This document shows, piece by piece, positions 24,806-33,539 of a DNA stretch of 64,000 nucleotides. Each line of letters begins with the position of its first letter. The first letter of the stretch is position 1. Both the position numbers and the translations under genes were made by a program. Under the pieces are notes generated by a model that was not told the DNA's origin, made no database searches, and saw nothing but the letters and a program-made list of their open reading frames with translations. Origin of the DNA: Verrucomicrobiota bacterium (GTDB taxonomy: Bacteria > Verrucomicrobiota > Kiritimatiellia > CAIVKH01); the NCBI GenBank assembly GCA_024233345.1, contig JACKPT010000007.1:1-64000 (forward strand), given 5' to 3'.

Positions 24806-26704
24806 ATGACTGCTTCACTACAGTTTGATGTGATTGTGATCGGTGCCGGGCATGCCGGCTACGAGGCCGCGCTGGCGTCGGCCCGGCTGGGGGCAAAGAC
24901 CGCGCTGGTGACCATGGAACGATCCGCGATTGCCCGGCTGTCCTGTAACCCCAGTATCGGCGGGATCGCCAAATCTCACATGGTGGTCGAGCTGGATGCG
25001 CTGGGTGGCGAGATGGCAATAAATACCGACTATACCGGTATTCAGTTTCGTATGCTCAATACGAGAAAGGGGCCTGCGGTCCGGGCCTTCCGGACCCAGA
25101 GCGACAAGGAGGCCTTTCCTCGCCGAATGCTCGCGGTGATCGAGCAGACCCCCAATCTTCACGTAATCGAGGGCCTGGTGTCCTCGCTGGTGGTTCACGG
25201 GGGGAAACTTCGCGGGATCACCGTGGCGGATGGATCGTTTCTGGCCAGCAAGGCTGTGGTGGTGGCCACCGGTACCTTTTTGCGCGGACTGATCCACATA
25301 GGCGATGTCAGTGTTCCGGGGGGGCGAACCGGGGAGCAGGCCGCCGATGAGCTGAGCCGATCCTTTTTGGCGCTGGGGTTTCGACTGGGCAGACTGAAAA
25401 CCGGAACCCCGCCCCGGCTGCACCGGGACAGCATCGATTATGACGCCATGGAGCTTCAGCCGGGCATCGACCCACCACCGTTTTTTTCCCGGATGGCCCG
25501 GCGCGAGTGGCGAATGTTCCACGTGGAACAGGGGCTGGTGCCGGGTGAGGATCATCCGATGTTCCACGTGGAACAATGGGATCATCCACTGCGACCCTGG
25601 TTTCCCGGCGCCCGCCAGATTCCCTGTTATCTGACCCATACCACGGAGAAAACCCTCGACATCATTCGAAGCAATCTCGGGCGCAGCTCCCTGTATGGCG
25701 GTTTGATTGAGGGAACCGGGGTGCGCTATTGTCCTTCGATTGAAGACAAGGTGGTGAAGTTTCCCCACCATGACCGTCACCATGTCTTCGTGGAACCGGA
25801 GGGGAGGCGGTTGGTGGAGGTCTATCCGAATGGCACCTCGAACAGCCTGCCGGAACAGGTTCAGCACGAGATGATTCACTCCATTCCAGGGCTGGAGCGA
25901 GCGGTATTTCTCCAACCCGGCTATGCGATCGAATATGACTATTCGGATCCCACCCAACTATTCCACACCCTGGAAACCAAGCGGGTGGAGCACCTGTATC
26001 TGGCCGGTCAGATCAATGGGACGACTGGGTATGAGGAGGCGGGGGCTCAGGGATTTGTCGCCGGGGCCAATGCCGCCTTAAAGGTACTGGGGAGGGAACC
26101 GTTGGTGCTGTCGCGCCATGAGGCTTATATCGGGGTCTTGATTGATGATCTGGTCACCAAAGGCACGGATGAACCCTATCGCATGTTTACATCGCGGGCC
26201 GAGCACCGGTTGATCCTGCGGCAGGATAATGCCGCGCTGCGGATGTTGTCTCATGCGAAAACCCTGGGGATTCTCCCGTCCCAAGCGGTGGAAGAGCTGG
26301 AATTGTTCGACCGCGAGGTGAGGACAGAACTGGCTCGGTTGGACACGACCTATCAGGATGGGGTGTCGATGACCCAGTGGCTGCGTCGACCGGGTACCGG
26401 ATACGCAGCCATTCCCAAACCCAATGGAACCTTGAGTGAGGAGGCGGCCGAGCAGGTGGAGATCCAGGTAAAATACCAAGGGTACATCGATCGGGAAATG
26501 GAAAGGATGAAGGATGAGGTCGCGCTGGAGCAAATTCACCTGCCGCGCGATCTGGACTACCGGTCCATCAAGGCTCTGCGGCTTGAGTCACAGGAGAAGT
26601 TAAACCGGATTCAACCGGAAAACCTCGGCCAGGCCTCCCGCATTTCCGGCGTCAACCCCTCCGATATTTCGATTCTTGCGGTGTGGGTGAAGCGGGAAGG
26701 GTAG
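24806..26704 (+). CDS. mnmG: tRNA uridine-5-carboxymethylaminomethyl modification enzyme MnmG, with parS-bearing insertion
   Basis: A 632-residue FAD enzyme that works with MnmE. It shows the dinucleotide motif VIVIGAGHAGYEAALASARLGA, SCNPSIGGIAKSHMVVELDALGG, RGLIHIG, LKTGTPPRL, the Cys of QIPCYLTHT, the second signature GQINGTTGYEEAGAQG and TSRAEHRLILRQDNA. Between DPPPFFSRM and the QIPCYLTHT segment, about residues 228-265, is a loop longer than I know from other MnmG proteins. It contains MFHVEQ twice (residues 237-242 and 252-257), encoded by two perfect parS palindromes. No rsmG, parA or parB follows in the window. Confidence 0.95.
   Translation: MTASLQFDVIVIGAGHAGYEAALASARLGAKTALVTMERSAIARLSCNPSIGGIAKSHMVVELDALGGEMAINTDYTGIQFRMLNTRKGPAVRAFRTQSDKEAFPRRMLAVIEQTPNLHVIEGLVSSLVVHGGKLRGITVADGSFLASKAVVVATGTFLRGLIHIGDVSVPGGRTGEQAADELSRSFLALGFRLGRLKTGTPPRLHRDSIDYDAMELQPGIDPPPFFSRMARREWRMFHVEQGLVPGEDHPMFHVEQWDHPLRPWFPGARQIPCYLTHTTEKTLDIIRSNLGRSSLYGGLIEGTGVRYCPSIEDKVVKFPHHDRHHVFVEPEGRRLVEVYPNGTSNSLPEQVQHEMIHSIPGLERAVFLQPGYAIEYDYSDPTQLFHTLETKRVEHLYLAGQINGTTGYEEAGAQGFVAGANAALKVLGREPLVLSRHEAYIGVLIDDLVTKGTDEPYRMFTSRAEHRLILRQDNAALRMLSHAKTLGILPSQAVEELELFDREVRTELARLDTTYQDGVSMTQWLRRPGTGYAAIPKPNGTLSEEAAEQVEIQVKYQGYIDREMERMKDEVALEQIHLPRDLDYRSIKALRLESQEKLNRIQPENLGQASRISGVNPSDISILAVWVKREG
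25515..25530. promoter_or_regulatory. parS centromere site 1 (inside mnmG)
   Basis: Perfect 16-bp palindrome TGTTCCACGTGGAACA, identical to the parS sequence known from pseudomonads and close to the B. subtilis form. ParB-CTP clamps would load here to organise the origin region. It encodes FHVEQ in the mnmG frame. Confidence 0.9.
25560..25575. promoter_or_regulatory. parS centromere site 2 (inside mnmG)
   Basis: A second perfect TGTTCCACGTGGAACA exactly 45 bases (15 codons) after the first and in the same reading phase, so mnmG stays open. Two closely spaced sites favour ParB spreading. Confidence 0.9.
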
Positions 26705-26722
26705 GGGAAGGGACGGATATTC

Positions 26723-26823
26723 TAGAGCCGTTTAAGTGATGCCATAGCCGTACGGCGGTTCGCCGGGCAGGCTGGGCGGCCCGTGACAAACCGATCGGCC
26801 ACAGATGACCTTAAAAAACTCTA
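26723..26823. repeat. MITE-like palindromic element, copy A
   Basis: A 101-base element whose ends are imperfect inverted repeats (TAGAGCCGTTTAAGT at left, ACCTTAAAAAACTCTA at right). The inside contains GCCATAGCCGTACGGCGG and a CCGTGACAAACCGATCGG segment. A related copy in inverse orientation lies at 46076-46150. It encodes nothing and lies 18 bases after mnmG. Confidence 0.75.
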
Positions 26824-26897
26824 GGTATTTCCCAACCGTTATGGCAATTAAAGAAAAGTGTAATTACTTGACAATGAAGTTCTTGTGGTTTTTGTTA

Positions 26898-26949
26898 ACC
26901 CGACACCCGACACCCGACACCCGACACCCGACACCCGACACCAGACGCC
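26898..26949. repeat. Heptamer tandem array (CGACACC)
   Basis: Six perfect CGACACC units followed by one AGACGCC variant. It has the same period and a similar composition to the array at 19804 (reading CACCTGA there, CACCCGA here), so both probably belong to one repeat family. It lies between MITE-like copy A and the response regulator stop. Confidence 0.9.
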
Positions 26950-26973
26950 CAATCATCACGCTGAGCTCTCTGC

Positions 26974-27357
26974 TCAGTCCTGATTTCTTTCCTCAGCGAT
27001 TTTGACGAGCAGGGTTTCGATGTCTTCCAATTCGACGGGTTTGATCAGGTAGGCATAGGCGCCGGCGATGAGGAGTCGCTCCATTTCGCGGTCGTCATCC
27101 TGGGCGGAAATGATCACCACCGCTGGTTTGTTGGGGTGGTTTTGAGCGAGGGCCAGGAATTCATAGATATCGAAGTTGGGCATAAAGAGGTCGACCAGGA
27201 TCAGGTCGAGGACCGGGTTTTGGACGAGGTTTCGGCACGCGATGCCGTCGGCAGCATGTTGGCACTGATGCCCCAGAGACTGGAGAATCGCGTCGAAACT
27301 TTTTCTGACCCCTTCACTGTCGTCGGCAAGCAGGATTTGAAGGGCTGGGTCTTTCAT
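26974..27357 (-). CDS. Single-domain response regulator (CheY-like receiver)
   Basis: A 127-residue receiver domain without an output domain. Acidic pocket ILLADDSE, phospho-acceptor Asp in LILVDLFMP, switch Ser in VVIISAQDDD and conserved Lys in AYLIKPVELED. It would relay phosphate within a phosphorelay or bind a partner protein. A GTG nine bases upstream (27366) is an alternative start. No histidine kinase is nearby; the SpoIIE-type phosphatase 1.3 kb away could be a functional partner but this is only proximity. Confidence 0.9.
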   Translation of the reverse strand: MKDPALQILLADDSEGVRKSFDAILQSLGHQCQHAADGIACRNLVQNPVLDLILVDLFMPNFDIYEFLALAQNHPNKPAVVIISAQDDDREMERLLIAGAYAYLIKPVELEDIETLLVKIAEERNQD

Positions 27358-27457
27358 GTGTCGCACTTTGTGGTTTTTGTTATCTTGACTATTATTGCCC
27401 GGTTTAGCAAGTTGAAAATCAGGATTGATATGAACGGCCGAGAGGGATGTCCAACCT

Positions 27458-28597
27458 GTGATCTATCTGGATAACAACGCAACGACCCCGGTGGATCCGC
27501 AGGTGCTCTCGGCGATGATGCCATTCTGGCAGGATCAGTTTGCGAATCCCTCCTCGCCGTATCAATCCGCGCATGCACCCGCGCTTGCCGTGGACGATGC
27601 CCGTCGCTCGATCCGAAGAGATCTCCATGCCGAATCGTTCCGGCTGATATTTACCAGCGGTGGATCGGAAAGCAATGCTTTGGCCTTGCGGGGTGTCTTG
27701 TCTCATGGGCAGCAGCGTCGACGTGGGGTGATTGTCTCCACGACCGAGCACGCGTCGGTACGCCAACTTGCGCAGGAACTCTCCCAGGAGGGGTGGCCGG
27801 TACATTGGCTTCGGGTCCTGCCTTCGGGTGTGCCGGATCTGGACCATCTGGCTGAATTGCTTGATGAGGAGATCGCCCTGGTTTCGGTGATGGCCGCTAA
27901 TAATGAAACCGGGGTCCTGGGGCCGCTCGATGCGGTGGCCAATCTGGTTCATGAAGCTGGCGCCTTGCTCCATTCGGATGCGGCGCAAATTCCGGGACGA
28001 ATCCCTTTCGATGCCGGGGGATCGGGGGCGGATCTGATTAGTATTTGTGGTCATAAATTACATGGCCCCAAGGGGATAGGAGGACTCCTCCTCCGGCAGC
28101 CGGTGAAGGTCAAGCCCCTGATTTTCGGGGGTGACCAGGAGGAAGGCCTCAGGGCTGGTACCGAAAATGTGGCCGGAATTGCCGGGTTTGCCATGGCGAT
28201 GACCCTTGCGGTAACAGATGGATTGGCTGCTCTTCCGCAGGTTCGATGGCTGCGGGATCGGTTGGAAGAGACGGTGGTGGAAAGGTTGGCCGGGGTTCAT
28301 ATTGCCGGAAAGGATGCCCCGCGTCTCCCCAATACCACCATGCTGGTTATCGATGGGGTTCAGTCCGAGTCGCTTCTGGCCCGGCTGGATCAGGCGGGTA
28401 TTCAGGCCTCCGCCGGCAGTGCCTGCAATGCGGGCGCGGTCGAACCTTCTCCCGTTTTACTGGCCATGGGGTATGATGTGTCGGCCCGTGCGAGTCTGCG
28501 GATCAGTCTGAGCCGAACCTCTACTGAAACAGAGGTCGAGATGGCAACCAGCGCCCTGATCGATGCGATCCGCTTTTTGCGGGGGAATCGCCAATGA
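27458..28597 (+). CDS. Cysteine desulfurase, NifS/IscS-like
   Basis: A 379-residue PLP enzyme starting at a GTG (MIYLDNNATTPVDP). Signatures: NPSSPYQSAHAPA, TSGGSESNALALRG, the ATTEHASV region, DAAQIPGRIPFD, the PLP Lys in SICGHKLHGPKGIGGL, and the catalytic Cys in SAGSACNAGAVEPS. It takes sulfur from cysteine for Fe-S clusters or tRNA thiolation. No iscU or sufU gene is adjacent; MnmA-linked tRNA thiolation would fit the nearby mnmE and mnmG but is inference. Confidence 0.92.
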   Translation: MIYLDNNATTPVDPQVLSAMMPFWQDQFANPSSPYQSAHAPALAVDDARRSIRRDLHAESFRLIFTSGGSESNALALRGVLSHGQQRRRGVIVSTTEHASVRQLAQELSQEGWPVHWLRVLPSGVPDLDHLAELLDEEIALVSVMAANNETGVLGPLDAVANLVHEAGALLHSDAAQIPGRIPFDAGGSGADLISICGHKLHGPKGIGGLLLRQPVKVKPLIFGGDQEEGLRAGTENVAGIAGFAMAMTLAVTDGLAALPQVRWLRDRLEETVVERLAGVHIAGKDAPRLPNTTMLVIDGVQSESLLARLDQAGIQASAGSACNAGAVEPSPVLLAMGYDVSARASLRISLSRTSTETEVEMATSALIDAIRFLRGNRQ

Positions 28598-28687
28598 TGC
28601 TTTCGCAGTTTGGCGGGCGTGTGGTAGTATTGCCTTACGGATTGCCCTCAAACAGGTTATCTGGATTGCTGATTGTGAAACAGGACC

Positions 28688-29908
28688 ATGAATAGATTGC
28701 GACAACCTTCCCGCCTGGCCATTCCGTGGTTGCCGATTCTCGCGGTTGCCATGATGTGTGCGGCTTATTTTGTCCTTTTGTTCTCGATGGATGAGGCGGT
28801 TCGCCCGCCATGGGGTGGTTGGCTTGGCGTGGCCCTGGGTGTCTTGGGCGGGGGACTGCTTGCCTGGTTTGTCCAGCGCCATCTGCGAAAACTCCGGGAG
28901 GGTGCGCTTGCGGAAAACGCGACGCGCGACGCAGGCCAGTGGGTTGCCCGGGTCGCGTTTGCAAAACATCCCGAACGCGCCCGCCTCCTGCAGGCACACC
29001 CCTGGCTGGCCTCGTTGGACAGCACCTCCGCAACCCCGATCCAGAAGGAACTCGACCGTTGGTATGCCGAGATGAAGTCGGGGTTAATGGATCAGGCCCA
29101 GGTGATGTCGCAGGAAATGGAGCGGGATCTGCAACTCGCAACGGAATTCCAGCAGGCATTTCTCAATCGGGCTTATCCCGAAGTCCCGTCGGTCTACATC
29201 GACGGCCGTCTGCGGTTGGAATTCAATCATGTCTACCGGCCGGCCATGGCGGTGGGGGGCGATTTCTTCGATCTGATCGCGATCGGTACCGACTGTGCGG
29301 GCCTGTTCATTACCGATGTCATGGGGCATGGTGTGCGCAGCGCGCTGATCACGGCGATCCTCCGCGCTCTGATTGCCGAGCTGACCCCCCAGGCCCGCAA
29401 CGCCCCGTACTTCATGGAACACCTCAACAAGGAGTTCTGCGACATCCTGCAAACCATGCCCAGCACCAATTTTGCCTCGGCCTTCTATTTTGTCGCCGAC
29501 ACCACGTCCCGCATTGCCACCTATGCGAATGCCGGCCACTTGCCGCCGTACCTGTTGAACCGTAGCCGGGCCAAGGTGGGCAAAATGTCCCTCCCTCAAC
29601 CCAAGAGCGTGGCCCTGGGCCTGCTCGATACCGAAAAATTTTCCGGGGAGACGGTGCGGTTGCACGATGGCCAGACATTCCTCTTTTATACCGATGGTTT
29701 GTATGAGTGTACCAATCCGGATGGGGAGGAGTTTGGGCTCCACCGGGTTGAAAAGGTTCTGCAACAAAACATTTACAAGTCGACCGGGGACATTCTCAAG
29801 GCGATGGTTGTGGCGGTGAATGAGTTTGTTCGCGGCGAACCGCTGGCGGATGATTTGTGCATGGTGGCAATCGATGTCACCACGTCTCCCCCCAAGAATG
29901 GGGGATAA
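28688..29908 (+). CDS. Membrane-anchored PP2C-type (SpoIIE/RsbU) serine phosphatase
   Basis: A 406-residue protein. Two N-terminal membrane helices (about residues 13-35 and 43-62) are followed by a linker with coiled-coil character and a SpoIIE domain (about 170-400). Metal-binding Asp residues are in AVGGDFFDLIAIG, LFITDVMGHGVRSALI and FYTDGLYECTNPDGEEFG. Such enzymes dephosphorylate anti-anti-sigma factors in partner-switching systems. No anti-sigma or STAS gene is adjacent, so the target is unknown. Confidence 0.88.
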   Translation: MNRLRQPSRLAIPWLPILAVAMMCAAYFVLLFSMDEAVRPPWGGWLGVALGVLGGGLLAWFVQRHLRKLREGALAENATRDAGQWVARVAFAKHPERARLLQAHPWLASLDSTSATPIQKELDRWYAEMKSGLMDQAQVMSQEMERDLQLATEFQQAFLNRAYPEVPSVYIDGRLRLEFNHVYRPAMAVGGDFFDLIAIGTDCAGLFITDVMGHGVRSALITAILRALIAELTPQARNAPYFMEHLNKEFCDILQTMPSTNFASAFYFVADTTSRIATYANAGHLPPYLLNRSRAKVGKMSLPQPKSVALGLLDTEKFSGETVRLHDGQTFLFYTDGLYECTNPDGEEFGLHRVEKVLQQNIYKSTGDILKAMVVAVNEFVRGEPLADDLCMVAIDVTTSPPKNGG

Positions 29909-30028
29909 CGCCGGGGTGGTGGTGGTTCGCCAGCCTCAGGGTTTATCCGCGCGGCCAGTCCGGTTTTTCTTTTCGGCAGGGTTGTTGAACCCGTAGTATG
30001 TTCAGCCATGCAGACGGAGGATGGGTGT

Positions 30029-32875
30029 ATGAAGGTTTCATGGCGGAGTGCTGCGGTCGCGGTCGGGATCAGTCTTGTCGCAATCGCCCATGGCGCGGAG
30101 CCGCCACAGTCGGTCGCCTATCGGGAGATTCCGGGAATCGAGCCAACGCCATGGCTGACCTATCAGGATCCTGGCGCTGAATCGGTGTTTGTTGCCGGAA
30201 CCTGGAATGCCTGGAACTGGGTGTCGCTCGCTCCGACAAATGGTCTGTGGACAGTGGACACCCGCACCCTCGGTGCGGCGCCCGGCCGTCATGAGTTCAA
30301 ATTTGTGGTCAACGAACAATGGGAAGACGGGGCCAACCGGGAATTCTATCTCGATGAGGAAGGCCTGCTGGCCCGCCCGCCCGATGCCATCCTCAAAGCA
30401 TTGCAGGAGGATCGAAACGAGGTGTTGGTTTACCTCCGAAATGCGGTGAAGGACCCCGAACAGATATCGGTTCGGTTCAGCCCGCCGGTTCCGGTGAAGA
30501 CGGTGCAGATTGCCAGTCCCCGGATGGAAGCGAAGGCCCGGGGGTACCGGATTGCTGCCCAGACCCTGATCTTCACCTTTGACCCGGAACTGTACGACAT
30601 GAAGCTCCAGCCCGGCGACCGGGTTGCCGTTGCGGGGAATTTTAATCACTGGGACGGCAGTGGCGCAAAGGGGCAGTGGCTCCTGCAGCCCCGGCCCAGT
30701 GGCGTGTATGAACTGGCGGTGACCACGGATGGATTGCGCAAGCCGGACGCGGAGCCGGACTTCATTTTCAAGTATGTCCTGAATGGAAACCGATGGCTGA
30801 ATCCACCTGCCGACGCGGTCAATGTGCAGGTGGATCAAAACAACAACCGCAACCTGGTGATCGACACCACGGAAAGCGGAAGCACCATCATGAAGGTAAT
30901 CACCGAACAGGAGATCCCCCTGTCGGAAGCTCACATGGTGGTCATTGAAGGGGTCGCCGACCGCGCGGCCTGGCACATGGTGAATCCGGGCCGGGTGGTG
31001 GACTCCTTGATTTCGGATAAACCGCTAGGCGCAACCCTCGACAAGGCCCGTGGCGTGACCACCTATCGCCTGTTTGCCCCGCGCGCTTCGGCGGTGCACC
31101 TTTGCCTGTATGATACCCCGGCTTACCATCAGCATGAGCCGGAGTATCGGAAATTTACCCCCGCCGAGCGGTATCCGATGTGGCGCGATGATGCCGACGG
31201 GGTATGGGAAATCACACTGATCGGACTGGATGTCCGGAAATATTATTCGTTCAACGTGGACGGCCCATCCGGCCCCGGTGAGGATTTCCATCCCGACCAC
31301 CAGATTGCCGATCCCTACATGCTGGCGGCCGCCCATGCGGAAAATAATTCCATCGTGATTGACCTCGAGGAAACCAACCAGTGGTTCAGCGGGTGGACCG
31401 ACGATGACTACCGGGCTCCGGACTTTCGGGACATGGTGATCTATGAAGCCCACCTTCGTGATTTGACCGCGCACGAATCGTCGGGAGTTCCCCCGGAATT
31501 GCGGGGCAAATATGCCGGCTTGATGGCGACCCTTGGTCAGGGAACCGGGCTGGATCACCTCAAGGAACTCGGGATCAATATGATCGAGTTCCTTCCGCTG
31601 GCCGAATTCAACAACAAGGAAGATGAGTACAACTGGGGCTATACCACGGTGGGGTATTTCGCCCCCGAGGCGTCCTATGCCCGCGATCCGCTCCGGGGCT
31701 CGCAGGTCTATGAATTCAAACAGTTCGTGAATGATCTCCATCGTCAGGGGTTCGGCGTGATTGTCGATGTTGTCTATAATCATGTCGGCTGGCCCAATCT
31801 GTGGGCGATGATCGACCGCAAGTACTACTTCCGCCTGACCCCCGATTTTCAGTACCTGAATTTCAGCGGGGTGGGGAATGACTTCCGCACCGAAGCCCCG
31901 ATGGCCCGCCGCATGGTGGTCGACAGCATCAAGCACTGGGTCCGGGAGTTCAAGGTGGATGGATTCCGCTGGGATCTGGCCGAGCTGGTGGATATGGACA
32001 CGTTGATGGAAGCCAAGCGCGAAGCGGAAAAGATCAATCCCCGGATCATCATGATTTCCGAACCCTGGAGTTTCCGGGGGAATCACAAGGCCCAGCTCCG
32101 CGGCACCGGATGGTCGGCCTGGAATGATGACTTCCGCTATGCGGCCAAGGATTACGCCCAGGGCCGGCCGAACCGGGATTGGACCAGGAAGATCATTGCC
32201 GGGTCGACGGAGATCTGGACCGCGAACCCGCTCCAGGCGGTCAACTATGTGGAGAGTCATGATGACATGGCGCTCGCGGATGTTCTGAGCACGCGCTCCG
32301 ATCAGGATGGTCGTCTAGCCAATGAACTGGAGATCCGCCGCAACAAACTCGCGGCCACTCTGGTGTTCACCTCGCTGGGAATTCCCATGATCAATAATGG
32401 ACAGGAGTTTCACCGCAGCAAGCACGGAATCCACAACACCTACAATCAGGGTGACGAGGTCAATGCGATCCGCTGGACAGACCGGGAAAAGCCGCTGAAC
32501 GCCGAAGTGCTTTCGTACTACAAGGCCTTGATCGCCTTGCGCCAGAGCGACCAGGGAAAATCGTTCCGGGTCACGGTCACGCCGCCCGAAGGCTATCTGC
32601 GCTGGATTACCCCGCCGCATGACGAACGGTTGCTCGGCTTTATCCTCAACAGCCCCCGCAATCATCCCGGCAATGGCTTTATTGTTTTGTTCAACCCCAC
32701 CGATCAGGCCCAGCCCTTCGAGTTCGAATTGCCCGCCGGGGCCTGGCGGGTGATCGGGGATGGAAAACAAATCGATCTCGCCGGACTGGCCGCCTATGAT
32801 GTGGTGGTGGGGCCGAGAAAGCTTACCATCCGGGTGCCGGAAACCCGGGCGTTGATCATGATGGACGGATTCTGA
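30029..32875 (+). CDS. Secreted GH13 pullulanase-type alpha-glucan hydrolase with N-terminal glycogen-binding domains
   Basis: The ATG at 30029 follows GGAGG by 8 bases and gives a signal peptide (MKVSWRSAAVAVGISLVAIAHG); 948 residues. Two CBM20/48-like domains follow: VFVAGTWNAWNWVSL (about 45-130) and VAVAGNFNHWDGSG (about 190-290). Then comes a pullulanase-type CBM48 (VTTYRLFAPRASAVHLCLYD) and the GH13 barrel with region I DVVYNHV, region II GFRWDLAELVD (nucleophile Asp), region III MISEPW (acid Glu) and region IV VESHDD. It should cleave alpha-1,6 or alpha-1,4 bonds of glycogen or starch outside the cytoplasm. It overlaps the next gene by one base. Confidence 0.88.
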   Translation: MKVSWRSAAVAVGISLVAIAHGAEPPQSVAYREIPGIEPTPWLTYQDPGAESVFVAGTWNAWNWVSLAPTNGLWTVDTRTLGAAPGRHEFKFVVNEQWEDGANREFYLDEEGLLARPPDAILKALQEDRNEVLVYLRNAVKDPEQISVRFSPPVPVKTVQIASPRMEAKARGYRIAAQTLIFTFDPELYDMKLQPGDRVAVAGNFNHWDGSGAKGQWLLQPRPSGVYELAVTTDGLRKPDAEPDFIFKYVLNGNRWLNPPADAVNVQVDQNNNRNLVIDTTESGSTIMKVITEQEIPLSEAHMVVIEGVADRAAWHMVNPGRVVDSLISDKPLGATLDKARGVTTYRLFAPRASAVHLCLYDTPAYHQHEPEYRKFTPAERYPMWRDDADGVWEITLIGLDVRKYYSFNVDGPSGPGEDFHPDHQIADPYMLAAAHAENNSIVIDLEETNQWFSGWTDDDYRAPDFRDMVIYEAHLRDLTAHESSGVPPELRGKYAGLMATLGQGTGLDHLKELGINMIEFLPLAEFNNKEDEYNWGYTTVGYFAPEASYARDPLRGSQVYEFKQFVNDLHRQGFGVIVDVVYNHVGWPNLWAMIDRKYYFRLTPDFQYLNFSGVGNDFRTEAPMARRMVVDSIKHWVREFKVDGFRWDLAELVDMDTLMEAKREAEKINPRIIMISEPWSFRGNHKAQLRGTGWSAWNDDFRYAAKDYAQGRPNRDWTRKIIAGSTEIWTANPLQAVNYVESHDDMALADVLSTRSDQDGRLANELEIRRNKLAATLVFTSLGIPMINNGQEFHRSKHGIHNTYNQGDEVNAIRWTDREKPLNAEVLSYYKALIALRQSDQGKSFRVTVTPPEGYLRWITPPHDERLLGFILNSPRNHPGNGFIVLFNPTDQAQPFEFELPAGAWRVIGDGKQIDLAGLAAYDVVVGPRKLTIRVPETRALIMMDGF

Positions 32876-33525
32876 TGACGGGAGAACCAAACCCAAAGCC
32901 TCTGCGTATTCTGGTGCTTGGAGCCCGACGGGGGATTGGAGCGGAGCTGCTCAAGTCCGCCTCCGCCGCCGGGCACCACATGACCGGTTTTTCTCGCCTG
33001 CCCTACGCCTTGATGTCCGCGAATATCGCGTATCGACAGGGGGATGTCCGGAGTCCGACCGATATCTCTGCGGCGGTGAAGGGACAGGATGTGGTGGTGT
33101 GGACGGTGGGGATGAGCATCACCCGCGATCCGGTTTCGCTGTTTTCCGAAGGAACACGGAATGTCCTCCACGCCATGGCCGAGCATGGTGTGCGCAAACT
33201 CATTGCCGTGACCGGCATTGGTGCCGGCAACACCAAGGGCCACGGCGGCTTCTCCTATGACCATATCATCAACCCCCTGTTTTTGCGGACGATCTATGAG
33301 GACAAAGACCGCCAGGAGGCATTGATCCGGGAAAGCAAGCTGGAGTGGATGATTGTTCGCCCCGGCTTTCTGACCCATGGCCCCCGGACCGGATCCTACC
33401 GGGTGGTGATCGACCTCGAAGGTGTGCGCGCGGGAAAAATTTCCCGGGCTGATGTCGCGGACTTCATTCTCCGGGAATTGACTGAACCCCAACACTGGTT
33501 TCGCGCACCGCTGCTGACCTACTGA
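32875..33525 (+). CDS. NAD(P)-binding atypical SDR / NmrA-like protein
   Basis: A 216-residue Rossmann protein: ILVLGARRGIGAELLKSASAAGH is the nucleotide-binding motif, DVVVWTVGMSI lies after the fourth strand and MIVRPGFLTHGPRTG near the C-terminus. The usual YxxxK catalytic pair of classical SDRs is not seen, as in atypical SDRs such as NmrA/YwnB-like proteins. Cofactor-dependent reductase or redox sensor are both possible. It is coupled to the GH13 gene by a TGATG overlap. Confidence 0.8.
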   Translation: MTGEPNPKPLRILVLGARRGIGAELLKSASAAGHHMTGFSRLPYALMSANIAYRQGDVRSPTDISAAVKGQDVVVWTVGMSITRDPVSLFSEGTRNVLHAMAEHGVRKLIAVTGIGAGNTKGHGGFSYDHIINPLFLRTIYEDKDRQEALIRESKLEWMIVRPGFLTHGPRTGSYRVVIDLEGVRAGKISRADVADFILRELTEPQHWFRAPLLTY

Positions 33526-33539
33526 GTCCGCCGGCCGCC

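Noticed and set aside
24615..25019. Minus-strand frame ending in an Ile/Val-rich stretch that looks like a membrane helix
   Set aside because: The hydrophobic part is the translation of the GATTAC hexamer array; the remainder is antisense to mnmG.
26705..26973. rsmG (gidB) expected after mnmG
   Set aside because: No frame with methyltransferase motifs exists in the interval, which holds only a MITE-like element and a heptamer array.
26805..27005. Plus-strand frame with TPDTRHPTPDTRH repeats
   Set aside because: Product of the CGACACC heptamer array; no SD and no homology expected.
31025..32260. 411-codon minus-strand frame within the GH13 gene
   Set aside because: Antisense shadow; the plus strand has all four GH13 regions and a signal peptide.
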